This document shows, piece after piece, positions 1-13,172 of a stretch of DNA of 64,000 bases. The translations under genes and the position numbers were made by a program. The stretch spans positions 2,542,001-2,606,000 of the forward strand of contig NC_052128.1 in NCBI RefSeq assembly GCF_012273895.1, in the 5' to 3' direction. Source of the stretch: Zerene cesonia. Its lineage: Eukaryota > Arthropoda > Insecta > Lepidoptera > Pieridae. Every line of letters begins with the position of its first letter. Position 1 is the stretch's first letter. The notes beneath the pieces were generated by a model. That model had not been told where the DNA came from and did no database searches. It saw only the letters and a list, made by a program, of their open reading frames with translations.

Positions 1-59
1 CTTCAAAAAAAAAAGAATATGCTATCTGTGCTGCTATAACTTTAAACGTGTAATATAAA

Positions 60-320
60 AGGTCTTCCTTGCGAATTAATTATGTTTAATGTACAATTAC
101 CAGTAACAAATACAAGACTACAAGCGTGCATTAAAATACAACATAAAACCTAATCTTTTCCTCAATCTTGACCAACTTTCATTCCACAACAAACTCTTCA
201 TGTATTCCATTTGGATTGAACAGCCCAGTATTACAATACTTTGGAAATATCCGAAGCATAATAACCAAAACCTCCTTAATACCACACAAAGAGCACTCTC
301 CATGCATCAGTGAGAACAGT
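60..320 (-). pseudogene. possible LINE C-terminal coding relic
   Basis: On the minus strand one frame reads ECSLCGIKEV...FPKYCNTG with a CxxC pair and a CPKY-like step, then a stop and further plausible residues (KLVKIEEKIR). This recalls the zinc-knuckle tail (CxxC...H...C) found at the C-terminus of many non-LTR retrotransposon polyproteins. The histidine is missing and stops interrupt the frame, so at best it is a decayed fragment. A chance match is quite possible. Confidence 0.22.
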
Positions 321-734
321 ATCCTTTTCATTGAAGTTTATCAGCCAATCGAAAGCCTTTGAATTGAGGAAAATATATTCTCCACGAATTCCCACTAGGG
401 TATCTCTTAGAAAAATGTTTTATAAGAATTCCGACTTGGAGAAAACTAGCCTTTCTGAAGCTTGCGTTCGTCAGAAAAATTTAGATAAATGCTGTAACAT
501 TACGAGACAGCAGAAAGTTATGACGAAGTAAACTTTAGAATTCTAACAACGTTTCGTCGAGGCTAAACTTAAATTGTTTTGATCACGCGTTATTTTCTAA
601 ACGGGACTATATGACAACTTCTCCTATCAAACACAAGAATTACGTCAGTTGTATACCCACGCTGTTATTGAATAATAAAATAGTAAGAAACGGTCGAAAT
701 TAGAACCTCATGAATATTAGGAAGATCGATTATT

Positions 735-937
735 TATTTTTTTTTTATATCATAGCGGGCAACTGAGCTGGTGGTTCGCCGGATGGTAAACGATCACCAC
801 CGCCCATAAACATTCGCAAAAGTAGTACCTCTGCGAATGCGCTGCCCGATTTTATGGGGTAAAGGAAAAGGAAAGGATAACCGACTGGAAAGAAGGAATG
901 GACAAGGACGGGTGAGAAAAAGGAAACGGGCCTCCTA
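735..937 (-). repeat. lepidopteran short interspersed repeat, copy 1
   Basis: Starts with a T-run (the A-tail on the minus strand), then the block gcgggcaactgagctggtgg, the step ggatggtaaacgatcaccac and a purine-rich GGAAAGGA region. The same order occurs at 9769, 13046, 30917 and 55269. This looks like a retroposed short element on the minus strand. The copy here lacks the distal part seen at 31.2 kb. Confidence 0.75.
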
Positions 938-985
938 TTAATATTAGTTGAATGTCTTTTTAAATACTTTACTTTTTTTTTTTTT

Positions 986-1985
986 NNNNNNNNNNNNNNN
1001 NNNNNNNNNNNNNNNNNNNNNNNNNNNNNNNNNNNNNNNNNNNNNNNNNNNNNNNNNNNNNNNNNNNNNNNNNNNNNNNNNNNNNNNNNNNNNNNNNNNN
1101 NNNNNNNNNNNNNNNNNNNNNNNNNNNNNNNNNNNNNNNNNNNNNNNNNNNNNNNNNNNNNNNNNNNNNNNNNNNNNNNNNNNNNNNNNNNNNNNNNNNN
1201 NNNNNNNNNNNNNNNNNNNNNNNNNNNNNNNNNNNNNNNNNNNNNNNNNNNNNNNNNNNNNNNNNNNNNNNNNNNNNNNNNNNNNNNNNNNNNNNNNNNN
1301 NNNNNNNNNNNNNNNNNNNNNNNNNNNNNNNNNNNNNNNNNNNNNNNNNNNNNNNNNNNNNNNNNNNNNNNNNNNNNNNNNNNNNNNNNNNNNNNNNNNN
1401 NNNNNNNNNNNNNNNNNNNNNNNNNNNNNNNNNNNNNNNNNNNNNNNNNNNNNNNNNNNNNNNNNNNNNNNNNNNNNNNNNNNNNNNNNNNNNNNNNNNN
1501 NNNNNNNNNNNNNNNNNNNNNNNNNNNNNNNNNNNNNNNNNNNNNNNNNNNNNNNNNNNNNNNNNNNNNNNNNNNNNNNNNNNNNNNNNNNNNNNNNNNN
1601 NNNNNNNNNNNNNNNNNNNNNNNNNNNNNNNNNNNNNNNNNNNNNNNNNNNNNNNNNNNNNNNNNNNNNNNNNNNNNNNNNNNNNNNNNNNNNNNNNNNN
1701 NNNNNNNNNNNNNNNNNNNNNNNNNNNNNNNNNNNNNNNNNNNNNNNNNNNNNNNNNNNNNNNNNNNNNNNNNNNNNNNNNNNNNNNNNNNNNNNNNNNN
1801 NNNNNNNNNNNNNNNNNNNNNNNNNNNNNNNNNNNNNNNNNNNNNNNNNNNNNNNNNNNNNNNNNNNNNNNNNNNNNNNNNNNNNNNNNNNNNNNNNNNN
1901 NNNNNNNNNNNNNNNNNNNNNNNNNNNNNNNNNNNNNNNNNNNNNNNNNNNNNNNNNNNNNNNNNNNNNNNNNNNNNNNNNNNNN
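986..1985. other. assembly gap (1000 N)
   Basis: Exactly 1000 unknown bases. The round length equals that of the second gap, so it is probably a fixed-size placeholder and the true distance is unknown. It follows a T-run and precedes a GC-richer repeat. Confidence 0.98.
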
Positions 1986-2400
1986 GGCCGATATAACGGG
2001 TCACTAGGAAGGTGACGCCTATTCTCCCTAGAAGGCTGATACAACGACGTTTGCCAGGTCCGTCGAGGTGGATCGTTTGCGACTGGTTTCCCACCAGCCA
2101 TGCAGTCCCTTGGCACGAATCTCACCGTAGACTTAGGGTGATTTTTTATAGAAGTTGTCTTCTTCATAGTCCGGGCAATTAAGCCAAGACTACCGATCCT
2201 GCAGACAGCGTTCACAGGGTTGCGGTTTGTGGGAGTCATTTCCTACTCTCACTGGTAGACCAAGCTGGTTAGGCTGGTTTGGACGGGTTAATTAACCGCC
2301 GCCCGAGACCCGGCGTTGTTATTCATTTAGCACCACCCGGGGGGCACGTGTAGGGTAGTGGTTAGGTGATTCCTACGGACGCGAATAACTATACCCCCCA
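1986..2400 (-). repeat. GC-richer repeat edge, possible LINE 5' region
   Basis: About 400 bases clearly richer in G and C than the surroundings, directly abutting the gap. On the minus strand an ATG near 2239 (AAATGACTCCC context) opens a frame rich in S, T, P, R and N that runs into the gap. This could be the 5' UTR and ORF1 start of a LINE whose body is lost in the gap. No diagnostic domain is visible, so the assignment is tentative. Confidence 0.3.
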
Positions 2401-2561
2401 AATACTTTACTAATTAAAAATAATAATGAGGTTGAATGAATAAGGTTTTTCAATGAGCACGGGTAGACTTTGGCGGCTTTTGATGGCCATCTCGGTTAGT
2501 TCACATGTCAAATACATATTTTATTAGTATACAATACACATGAAACACGAAAGAAAATCCT

Positions 2562-2761
2562 TCCTACTAATATTATAAATGAGAAAGTTTGTAAGTGTGT
2601 GTGTGTGTTTGTTGCTCTTTCACGCAAAAACTACTCAACCGATTGCAATAAAATTTGGTACGTAGACAGCTGGAGAACTGGAATAACATATAGGCAACTT
2701 TTTATCCCGTTATACCTACGGGATACGGACTTACGCGGGTGAAACCGCGGGGCGCAGCTAT
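2562..2761 (+). mobile_element. Helitron-like non-autonomous element (Lep1-type)
   Basis: Begins TCCTACTAATATTATAAATG and ends with the hairpin GCGGgtgaaaCCGC followed by GGGGCGCAGCTA. Helitrons typically carry a 5' TC, a short 3' hairpin and a CTRR end without target duplication. This copy has lost the last G of CTAG. The body matches the copies at 6655, 18003, 44161, 53035 and 57659. Confidence 0.75.
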
Positions 2762-2937
2762 TAATACATAAATAATAAAAAAAAAATGATCAAAATAAAT
2801 GTCCGTTAGAACGAACGTCTTGCGTCCATTTCTCAGTAGACGTTATAAGATCCGGTTGAATTTGATCGATACCCCATGTTAACTTCATTCTTTACAGTAT
2901 CGGTCTTCAATTATTCGTCTATATTTATTCCTAACTT

Positions 2938-3128
2938 CCCACCCCCGGCTTCGTCCGTGTAGAAAACCCGCATAGTTCCCGTTACCATGGGATTTACAGA
3001 ATAAAACCTCCTGTATCCTTTCTCAAATCTCAAACAATCTTAGTTCGAAATTTCATCTTATTCGGTGAATTGGTTTAGACGTGAAAAAGCGACATACAGG
3101 AAAAGATTCTTTCGCATTTATAATGTAA
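2938..3128 (-). mobile_element. decayed Helitron-like element, second family
   Basis: Starts with ccggcttcgtccgtgtagaa, passes through cccgcatagttcccgttacc and ends at ctttcgcatttataat. This is the lepidopteran family whose body reads '...cccgtgggattt...tttaggcgtgaaaa'. It lies on the minus strand and is diverged. Confidence 0.55.
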
Positions 3129-5860
3129 AAAAGATTTACATGTAGGCTACTATGAAAATAGCGCTTAGCATTCTTTTTACCTAACAAAAATATCTTTATA
3201 ATTTTATATGTCATCCGAGGAAAGAAGTCGGGTGGTTTAGTTGAGTTTTGGGATGATGTCACAAAATCGCATTTCATAGGGGCATATCTAAAAATAAACT
3301 CAGCAAAATAGCCGACTCAGCTAGCAAATTAATGGTATATATTGTTCAATGACGTTTAATTAGAAATGTTTGTCACTTAACCGTTCAAACAAAAAGGTTA
3401 TAGCAGGCTTCGTGAAAGGTCAAGGCAAGGCCAGGCACGCTATTTAGTGCGGCCATATTTTAGTGCTAGTAAAATAAGTATTCACAATCTTGATAATTAC
3501 TTATACCTACGCAATAGGCTTTAATAAAAAACTTCTTTAATGCCCGTCGTTTACTTTGCTGTATATAAATTCTCATATAGTTTGTTTTGTAATTGAATAA
3601 TTATATAGATTTATAATTATTGAAATCATATAGGAAGTTCAGAGTGAATATAAAATAATAAATAAAGTGCGTTTAGTGCGAGAAAATAAAAGAAAAAGTC
3701 GCAATAAATCCGTAAAAAAATTCTAACAATTTCTTGAACAGTCGTGATACTTTAGAAGCCTTAAGATAAGTTTATATACTTCCTTTATCATGCACGTGTC
3801 AATTTAGGCCTCCATTATAAAGTCAATTAAAAATAGACAATTCCATTCCCTCTATTATCCGTACTTACAAAATTGCGTTTTACATAGCCGTACAAATCTA
3901 AAACCAATCTGGGAATATAAATTCAATCAACGAACAGCCCGCGGGCTCGATTCATCGGATCAAAACCACGGGTATGTGCTGATCCGCTAGAGAACTTTAT
4001 CGTTCAGCCAACAATACCACAGTAATGCTCTTCCATCGATTAGAAGTTATGCAGTCATGTACTCTTTTTGTCCAGTACTGCAATTTGAATTGGATGGTTT
4101 TGCAGTGCTTTTGCTGTACAGGTATACCCAACATGTAGTTTTATTGAGGCTTTATCTGTTCTGTTGTACACCCTTGACCATTATAGTGCTCTTCTGACTA
4201 ACAACGCGACAATATTTGCTAAGCGCACTTATTTTTAAGGTTATGATTCCATAGACATCATGTATTGGTTTATATTGTTATGTCTTTTAAGTATTTTTTA
4301 CATAATCAGCGCATGAAAAACTATACATTTCTTGGCACGTCACTACATCTATGACAGACTTTAGAATTAGATCCGCTGCAGAAATAATACGTTACTGATT
4401 TCGTAGTTCTATATTAGTATTATGTTTGTCATTCGACAAGTATTTATCAATTAGTTAGTTTCTTCAGAGCAAGTTATTATGAGAGATTTTTGTTCCAGAA
4501 TGTTCTTGTAATTTACACATTGTTGTTTGTGCTTCATTACTATTTTATCAGTATAAACGTACGGGAATGATTAATGTTACAATTTACGACATTTGTATGT
4601 TTTTAGTTTTACAAGGCTCCTTTGTTCTTACCAAAAACAACTTATTATGAAAATTCATCTGAATCTGCCTATATTTTCAATAGCCAATTCCGAACATCTG
4701 TACGACTTATTAGAATTCACGAGGTTGTTTATAAACTAAATCACTTGCTATCCCGCAAGCCTATACGGACGTGACCCAAACCCGCTGGCCGATTATACAC
4801 GTGGGATTATTATAAGTGTATTATGTAGGTAGTTTCATAGCGCTATAAGGATTGGGACTATTGAGTTTTTCCACCTAATTATAATCTGGATAAATTTGAA
4901 TCAAATATGAATAAGTACTATCTAGGTTAAACTGCTGTAACTATAAACTTGTTACCACTTTGATCATGTGAAACAGCGGCCAAATGTTTGGCCATTCATG
5001 AAAGGACAGAAGTTATTTTTATCCTACGATATATACATTTTTGTGAAACTTACATAACTAGTTGAACATGATATATCGTAATAATTAATGGTGATATTAT
5101 TATATAAAAAAGGCATTATATAAAAATATTCGGTAACATCTAACAACACACCAGCGTGTTGGTTTATGGCCTGATTGGCGTATCTTTACTATAGCTATGA
5201 TTATAGTATGAATTGTTATTTTCTTCACAAATAAGAAGGAAAATTAAATTGAATGAAAACAAAGTGAGAAGTGGGAGTCTGGTAACCTAAAATACAGGTT
5301 ATTTTACCTCTGGTGTTTAGCAATTAATTTATTAATGAAATAAAATGTACTCATTTTTAAGACTAAGTAAGTTGTGTGAAAATGAATGCAGTTTCATTTA
5401 TTTATTTTATTGTAATTATAATTGCAGTCTTTTAATATAAGTTCTTTTCAATAGTAGGTTTTAATGCGAGTGTGTTCATATTTACTTCTTTTAAATAAAT
5501 GCTATAATTGCGAGGTTTATTTCTACAACGTCCTGAAGTAGAAACTAATGGTACTTAGATACACAAGTACATACATATAAAATATAAATTCAAACCAATA
5601 TAAACTACTAATACGAAAGTCAACATAATACAGTTACAGCAAACAGCTATAGATAGATCTTTCATTAACGGCCAATAAAACCTCGCTATCAAAGGTTAAT
5701 TGGTTGATGTGTCTAGGGAATCAGAGTTGTTCGTACAATAAAATGTATCAACACTTATAATTACAATGGTAACACATAGTATTGATTGATTTTACGATAG
5801 AATAAAATTTAAATTGTTGATTTTGGTAATGGAATCAAGCATGTTCAAATTATAGAATAA
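3129..5860. other. unique AT-rich intergenic DNA
   Basis: No open frame of convincing composition, no RNA gene and no clear transposon terminus seen on either strand. Only short AT-rich runs. Confidence 0.5.
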
Positions 5861-6028
5861 CTATTTGCACCCCGCGGTTTCACCCGCGTATGTCTGTATC
5901 CCGTAGGAATATCGGGATAAGGAGTTGCCTATTAATGTCATTGCAATCGGTTCAGTAGTTTTTGCGTGAAAGAGTAACAAACATACACACATCCTCGCAA
6001 ACTTTTACATTTATAATATTAGTAGGAT
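5861..6028 (-). mobile_element. Helitron-like element (Lep1-type), internally deleted
   Basis: Reads (c)tatttgcaccccgcggtttcacccgcgt at the left and cattta-taatattagtagga at the right, so its 3' end lies left on the minus strand. The stretch between gttgcctatt and cattgcaatcgg is shortened compared with other copies. Confidence 0.7.
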
Positions 6029-6654
6029 TTGTTTGTTATATCGCTGGTTATATTATGAAATAACCGTTTTTGTTGAGTTGGTGATATATATAGTAAAGAT
6101 ACTGTAGAACAAAAATTCAACCTGAACATTCATTAAATCAATTAGGCTTTTCGTATTATCTCTTATTATCCCAAGCTTATCTTCATTTCATTTAATACGT
6201 ATAAATTAATAATAAATGGATAAAAGAAAAGCTTCTATAGAGATGAGCAAGCAATGATAAATCTGAAATTGCTTTTTTGAACAAATTTTATTAGGCATAG
6301 ATATTTATTTGCTAATATATTTCTAGGCAAATAGTCCCTCTTATGATACAACGTTTAAACAAAGCATCGATGTCATCTTATCCCTTCGATAACCGATTCA
6401 GTGAGCTATAAATTTAAATATCCATTATATTGTCTCATAAAATAGGCCCTGAACATTGCCTATAAAGAGATAAACTGGCGTTTATTTAGGAATAGTACGA
6501 ACGTAAAAGTACAATGACGGTCCTTTGTATGATGAAAGATAAAAAATACATATGTATCACATAAATACCTAGTTTGAAGTGGGATATGACGCAAATCTTA
6601 GACGTTAAGAGAATATTGTTTCCCCATCCTATCCTATTAACCTACTATTCGACT

Positions 6655-6854
6655 TCCTACTAATATTATAGATGTGAAAGTTTGTAAGGATGTGTGTATG
6701 TTTGTTGCTCTTTCACGCAAAAACTACTGAACCGATTGCAATGAAATTTGTTAAATAGACAGCTGGACAACTGGAATAACATATAGGCAACTTTTTATCC
6801 TGATATTTCTACGGGATACGGACTAACGCGGGTGAAACCACGGGGCGTAGCTAG
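6655..6854 (+). mobile_element. Helitron-like element (Lep1-type), full length
   Basis: Starts TCCTACTAATATTATAGATG and ends ...ACGCGGGTGAAACCACGGGGCGTAGCTAG, with the CTAG end and a 3' hairpin weakened by one substitution. Flanks are c and t; no target duplication is visible, as expected for Helitrons. Confidence 0.8.
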
Positions 6855-8426
6855 TTGGGTATACAGCCTAAATGCGCTTCTTTGCTTAATATGCATACGT
6901 ACAACATTTCCTAGTTCAACCCTTTTCGTATTCACAGTGGAGAATTTTTATGTATACCCAGTGGGAAAAAGAGTTCAGGATTATGTCGGACTCACACTGC
7001 TAAGAGACAGTCGCCAACTGTCCTAGTTGGCGAGAAATTCGGCGGAATCCCATTCCCGATTCTTAGTTTCTTATGCCTTTTTGTATATTTTCTGTACATT
7101 TGAACTATCACTTATTTCACGATTCAAGAAGTATGACGTGTATACTATAAATGACGTAGTATACGTAAATAGACGTAGTTACTAAAAACACAATATTTAC
7201 ACATATCTTTTACACAAAATATGTTACATGATTTTTAACTAAGCCACTGAGTATGAAACACATTTGTGAAATGTTAGTAACTATTTTATCTTTACAAAAT
7301 CGAATTCAACATTTTCCGTATCATTTTTTGTAATTATTAGAAATAAATATTAAATGGATAGTACTACACTATTTTGTTATTCGATATATTGATAGATTTA
7401 TATATAGTATGAAGTGAACTTATTTTTACGTACGACCAGTATGCAAAATATAAACAAAGTTTTATTTATCTCAAACATCAATATTACTTAAAAAATCATG
7501 AAAAGTTGAAACGGATAATCCCATCAGAACGGATTGTAAATGATTGATGTGCTGATAAAGCTGGAAACTTTCTTAGAAACATGGAAAATTTTATTCATTT
7601 CATATTTTGTTCGTGAAGATTGATGATATTGACTCGTAAATCCAATATTTTTACGGGGGCAAAAAACAATTCTGCTTTCATCTCTCCGTGAATCGCGATA
7701 AAGGACCTAATCTATGACCAAATCCGTCTTAAATTAAAAAAATATAATCAGCTTTCATTAGATTACAAAGTCCGTTGGTTATTAGATCCAAGAAAATTGT
7801 AAAATAAATGGAAATTTATTTTCTTCGTCATATACTTAGTTACAAAGTATATTATTAGATTTAGTACTAAAACTAAGTTGGAGACTGATACCTAAACTGG
7901 AATAACTATTGTATTAAGAACGATTTTCTAAGAAAATTACAGATTGTCATTAAATTTTAATACTAATCTTTATTAACTTAATGTTTCAAAATTTATTAAT
8001 TTGTTATTTATTTTCAAAAGAGCTATGACGTACATACTGTCGACTACAAAAGACGTCCAAATCTGCCAGAATCGCAAAACCCCGAAAATGCGTTGTCAGA
8101 TCAAATAATGAAATGGATTTTTTGCATTTCCTCCCTAACAGATTAAAAATCAATATAATTCTAATACTAATTTAGACAGATATACTTATGCAACTGTTAT
8201 AATAACATACAAACGTGGGTAGCAGGTTCTTTGTTTATTATAACAATAATAAAATCTAGATTCCATTCGCATATATATCAAGAAAATATGAGCATTGCGC
8301 AGTAATGTATTCAATGATATCTTCAGGAAGCACGTTCTGCAAATATTTTCCACGAGATCGCTACAACGCATTCGAAAGCGTTTTGTTTCATCCGAGCACC
8401 AGCTCTTTCACTAACAATCGAATAAA
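6855..8426. other. intergenic DNA without recognised content
   Basis: AT-rich, with short chance frames only. No repeat terminus or RNA gene recognised. Confidence 0.45.
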
Positions 8427-8665
8427 TCCCTACTAATATTATTAATGGGAAAATAAAATGAGCTATCTGTTGGTCTAACTGTCTCTTCTTCACGCCTAAA
8501 CCATTAAAACGATTTGAATGATATTGGTACAGAGATAGTTTGAGACCAGGGAGATAAGGTTTAGTTTCTATACCGGGAACCCCTCGGGAACGGAAACATT
8601 GTAGAGAAAACCCGGGCTGCCTTTTTTCTTTAATAACGTGGTCTCAGCCGCGGGCGAAAATTTAA
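8427..8665 (+). mobile_element. Helitron-like element, second family
   Basis: Starts tccctactaatattattaatg and ends near gccgcgggcgaaaattta. The centre reads cacgcctaaaccattaaaac and ggtacagagatagtttgaga, typical of the 'sea of Helitron-like repeats' of Lepidoptera. The CTAG end is mutated. Confidence 0.55.
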
Positions 8666-9768
8666 TTAACAATATCGATAAATTATTCATTTCAATTAAC
8701 TGTAGCTAATATTAATCTGTCTATTCATATATAAGTAACTCGGGTTTAATCACGGTCAATCCATTTGGTGCGACGTCAAATGATTTAGACAAAATAGAGT
8801 GGCTGGAAATACCAATTTTTTTACGACAGTCTATCTAGATTGACCGTGAATGCCTGTTACACGACTCTTAGCTTAAGAACGGCTGAGCATATATGAATGA
8901 CTATTGGTTTGTTGGATTTGTCAACGCTTGGATTAGGATAATAAATGAAAAAAACGAGAAAGTAACAAGAACGTAAACCAAATATATAATACACATTTGA
9001 AATATAAATATAAAAGAATAAGTTTATTCGAAATACAAGAGAAGATCTTTTATCTTGACGGAATTATTTGACATTGATGAATCATCCTTATCATTAGCAC
9101 TATTATTTCGATAAGGCCGAGGCTTAATATATTGAGTCCTATACTATGTTTATATAAGGTTGTACTTCAATGAACAGCAAAAATCATATATGCAATAAAT
9201 ATTTTGCATTTTGTTTAGAAATATTTAAAGGTATTAGTAAAAGTTATTCAAAGGATATTAATAGCCACATATGTTTAATAACACATTGAGAATTTATAGT
9301 GCAGATTATATCATACATGATTTTGGAAGAACCCAATAAAAACCCATGATACCATTAATCACAAGAGGTCGATCTTATAATCTTTAATACGTTCTTTTGC
9401 TTGCGTTTCACAGAAATCCACAGGTCAACCCACAACCATACGGGTCAGTAGAAATCTGATGGATTGAATAGTGTAAATACATAATACATCAAGCTTATCT
9501 CGACTGAAATGGCGTTCGAGAAATTTTTAGTCAGTTCGTAAATCGAACAAAAACGTTAAGAAACGTTAAGGGTAACTTAACGAAAAACTTAGGAATTACT
9601 TAAACAAAATCCCTTAATTTGACCCTACCCAAAACTACATGGAAGTCCCTGTTAAATATGTATAATTACTATTAGATACCTCATGCCTGTAAGTGTGTAT
9701 TTGAAATCTTTTTCGATTATAAACATGAAAATCTAACTATATAAGGCCATTGCTTCAAGCGGAATTCT

Positions 9769-9937
9769 TTATTTTTTATGTCATAGTCGAGAAAGGAGCT
9801 AATGGGTCGCCTGATGGTAAGTGCTACCACCACCCACGAACATTTGCAGAGGCCTAATACTCTAAAGATAAGGTATAAAGGTTACTTTGATAAGTGGACG
9901 AAATGGCAAGGACTTGTGAGAAAATAACCTTCATCCG
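9769..9937 (-). repeat. lepidopteran short interspersed repeat, decayed copy 2
   Basis: Keeps tttttatgtcatagtcg, ggtcgcctgatggtaagtgc and taccaccacccacgaacatt, then a diverged purine-rich region. Same family as copy 1 but older. Confidence 0.6.
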
Positions 9938-10979
9938 TAGTAACCTTAAAAATACTTAAAATCTAATTTTGATTCACAATCTACATACTTCCAAAACAAC
10001 CATCCTTATAAAATACATCAATCTAACTAACCACAAGACAGCAGATTTAAAACTATTAACCACACACACTGGTTCCCTTTAATTAATCGTTGAAACGGCC
10101 TCGATTGCTAGACCAATGAAAGCTATAGCACATCGGAAATTGGAAATCTCACGGCGCTGGAAATTCCTATGTTCTCACAGTTGTCAATCGAATAGTGTTT
10201 GATTTGAATGTACTACAAATCACGTTGGTATTGAGCTGCACTTTATATTCAAGACGCTTTGTTTGTGTGAACAATAATTTTGTTTTATTACGTGTATTAA
10301 AATTTAACTTTGAATATCGAGAAGACTTACACCGATATGTACGGGTGTGTTTTGAATTATTTCACACCTATCTGACGAATGCGAATCGTTACTCTTTTAG
10401 ATATATGGTTTATAAATGCCATCTGGCAAAATATTATTTTTTAAGATAATTTTTTTTATCTTACATTAAACTAAGAAACAGTACTTACTACTTTGAACGT
10501 TTTTTAAAATAATGGCATAAAATTAAAGTTTGTTAAAATATGAGGATTTCAAGAATAAATCAAAATAATTCTAATGATGTTTCAAAACATCTGAATAAAC
10601 AAAAAATATTTCAATTTTATGTCCCAATTTTTTTTCGAGGTAAATGCTTAAACCTATAATTATATAAGAAAGAAGGTTTTAAATTTTATCACTTTATGTA
10701 AATGCACGTTTCCCGCCATATTTTGGTAATAATATTTGACGTTAATTATATCGTCGCGTTCACTCGAGAGACGAGAAGGTTGCGGTTTTGCTTTTACGAG
10801 GGATAGAATCTAATTTGCTACAAAATATTGAAGCAAAATAATTTATTTAAATGTTATGCTAAAATCGATCATAACCTACCAAAAGTAAAAAAATTAAAGC
10901 AACCCTTAGGATGGAACGACTATCACGTACGTAGAACCTCGATACAGAATAGATTCAAGAAATTATTCAATCCTCAAAG

Positions 10980-11102
10980 TTCGACGACACATGACATCTG
11001 CCAACCCGTACTAAACCAGCGTGGTGGATTGTGACCTGAACCCTCATACGAGGTCTGTGTCCCAGCAGTGGGAACATGTATGGGCTGATGATGATGAATT
11101 AT
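10980..11102 (+). repeat. LINE 3' end with (GAT)n tail
   Basis: Contains ccagcgtggtggattgtgac, then gtgtcccagcagtgggaaca, then gggctgatgatgatga. This order is the 3' end of a common lepidopteran non-LTR retrotransposon that terminates in GAT repeats. The copy is 5' truncated; no coding region remains. Confidence 0.65.
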
Positions 11103-11379
11103 TATGATAAATAACGCCAAGTAAATCCGACATTTCATATTTGTCCACAAACTAATCACAATGCTTTCATTTGATTTTCTTCACATCTTTTCAACTTTAT
11201 TTATTTGTATTGTCGAAATAATATCGTACTACTTTATTTCGTCTAGTCACGGTTTTCTCCCGTGAGAAATGCGAGAAAGTCCAAGAGCGGATACAAAAAA
11301 TACAGATGTGGCCCTTGATTGATGAAATATATGGAATATTGTATCAAGGCATTATATTTTATATTGTCGTACTTATAAA

Positions 11380-11500
11380 TAGATCGATAATATCCACTCG
11401 TCCCGGCTCTGTCGGATTGATCCGGGATAAAAATAGAATATAATATAGCCTTTGGAACTCACAAATAACGTGGCTCTCTACTAGTAAAATAATTTTTAAA
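11380..11500 (-). repeat. fragment of Helitron/RTE-type repeat
   Basis: Reads gtcccggctctgtcggattg, gggataaaaatagaatataa, then taacgtggctctctactagt. It resembles the diverged body of the same broad repeat group ('...gggataaaaa...'). Boundaries are uncertain. Confidence 0.4.
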
Positions 11501-12460
11501 ATTAATTCGCTTATTTCCACGTCACAAACTTACAAATTCATTAACTTTAGGTAACTTTCTATAATATCACTGAAGATATCAGTATTAAGCGTGAGAAGAT
11601 ATGTCGTTTCTTGTATTGAAGAACCCACCAATTGATTTCGATAAACGTATAATAATCCTTTCAAAAACTTTCAAAACCAATTGAATTTGCTTCCCCGTTT
11701 TGATAATTAAGCTATCAATTTTTACTAGTTTTGCAAGCCTGTTAAAACCTAATGTAAATAAGTTATTCAATAAAACTATAATTCCTTCTTAAATGTATCC
11801 ATATTTTTCCGCAGCATCCGTTGATAAATATGCCGCAGGACTTAATAAAGCTAGTGCTATGAAAAATACTAAACTTGAACGCTACATCCTGGGAAAGAGA
11901 TATAATTTCCTTGTCCTGCAGTAGATTTTGATTATTTTTACGCTACAATAATTATTTACCGGGAGATATTGTGAATCGATCTATCGATCTCAAAAATATT
12001 ACTATGACAAAGATAATAAATAAAAATGACATAAAACATGACATATAATACATTACGATAAGAGAAGACCGTGAAAACACTCTTTAAATCTTATTTATTT
12101 TCCTACATTGTATTAACAAAAACGCAATTTCCGCTTATGTGAAAAGCAATCAACAGTGTTTCGACACAAAAAAAAAACCACATAAAGTAATATTTTCACT
12201 TAAAACCTCATTTCGGTTACGCCTCAGTTGTGAAGTGAAGTTCTATTGTAATTATACAACTGGCTTGGTCCAAGATGCTTTCCTTAATTTACTGGTACAT
12301 ACGAGGGGATTTGATGATACATAGAAAACCATTTTAGACCAAGTTTGGGTTGTAATAAACTTAGTTATATTCACAAACTCAGCGAGTTTTTATTGCATCA
12401 TATCCTATATCCCAAAAATGACGTAACAAAGTTGAAGTGTGCGATGACGTCACAAATGTG

Positions 12461-12819
12461 TACAGGATGTCCCGCCGATGGTGTATTATGTTTATAAGTT
12501 TGCTGATTTTGAAAAAAATACTTAAACGACAAATCGACGATCGATTTCCTATTTTTCCTAAAATAAACAGTTTGATCGTTTGCTTTGCTCAGCCAGCAAA
12601 TACCACTTTATTAATGTGGGTATTGTGCCATTATGAAAACGTAATCTTAAAGATAAGCACGTGTGCAGGTGGCAAAAGTGGATGGGTGGCCAGTTAGGTG
12701 TGTACACACAGAGTTTTTAGAATTCACTTAAGGAATTTTATGAATAATTTTCTGTAATCAGCGTGTTAAAAACTATAAGTTCCATTGAGTGTTGTACATC
12801 ATCGGTAGAACATCCTGTA
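12461..12819. mobile_element. Tc1/mariner-type MITE with 25-bp terminal inverted repeats
   Basis: The left end TACAGGATGTCCCGCCGATG and the reverse complement of the right end TACAGGATGTTCTACCGATG match at 21 of the first 25 positions, and both ends begin with TA. A 359-bp segment bounded by inverted repeats starting at TA fits a non-autonomous Tc1/mariner element, since TA is the family's target duplication. No transposase is inside. An 86-codon open frame that overlaps it is probably chance. Confidence 0.65.
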
Positions 12820-13045
12820 TAACGAATTTGACACTCACGGGAGTGAGATAACAACCTCCCGTAGGACCTTCACAATATGAGTTATGTTCTTGTGTCGTCC
12901 GTTGTAAAGTATCGAATTGAATTCAAACAGGAAATTGGGTTTATATGAAATGTATATTTTTACTTTAAAATCGATATTTATGAAGTCGTTTTTTATCCAA
13001 ATTATATAGTTGTTTTCAAATATATAACCAAATATGTTAGTCAAG

Positions 13046-13172
13046 TTTTTTTTTTTATGTCACAGTCGGCAATGGAGCTGGTGGGACGCCTGATGGCAAG
13101 CGCTACCACCGCCCATGAACATTTGTAGAGGCGTAAAGTCGATTACAGACCTTACGCCTCTACAAATGGATT
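13046..13172 (-). repeat. short interspersed repeat copy 3, left part (split by LINE)
   Basis: T-run, then cacagtcggcaatggagctg, gggacgcctgatggcaagcg and gcccatgaacatttgtagag, as in the intact copy at 30917. It stops after ctacaaatggatt. The sequence resumes with the same 13 bases at 14883, showing that the intervening LINE split it. Confidence 0.8.

Noticed and set aside
745..2239. Frames of 355-449 codons over the first gap
   Set aside because: Almost entirely N translated as unknown residues; the ends are repeat sequence.
10195..10449. 84-codon frame
   Set aside because: Begins at GTG, in AT-rich DNA, with no motif; eukaryotic context makes it implausible.
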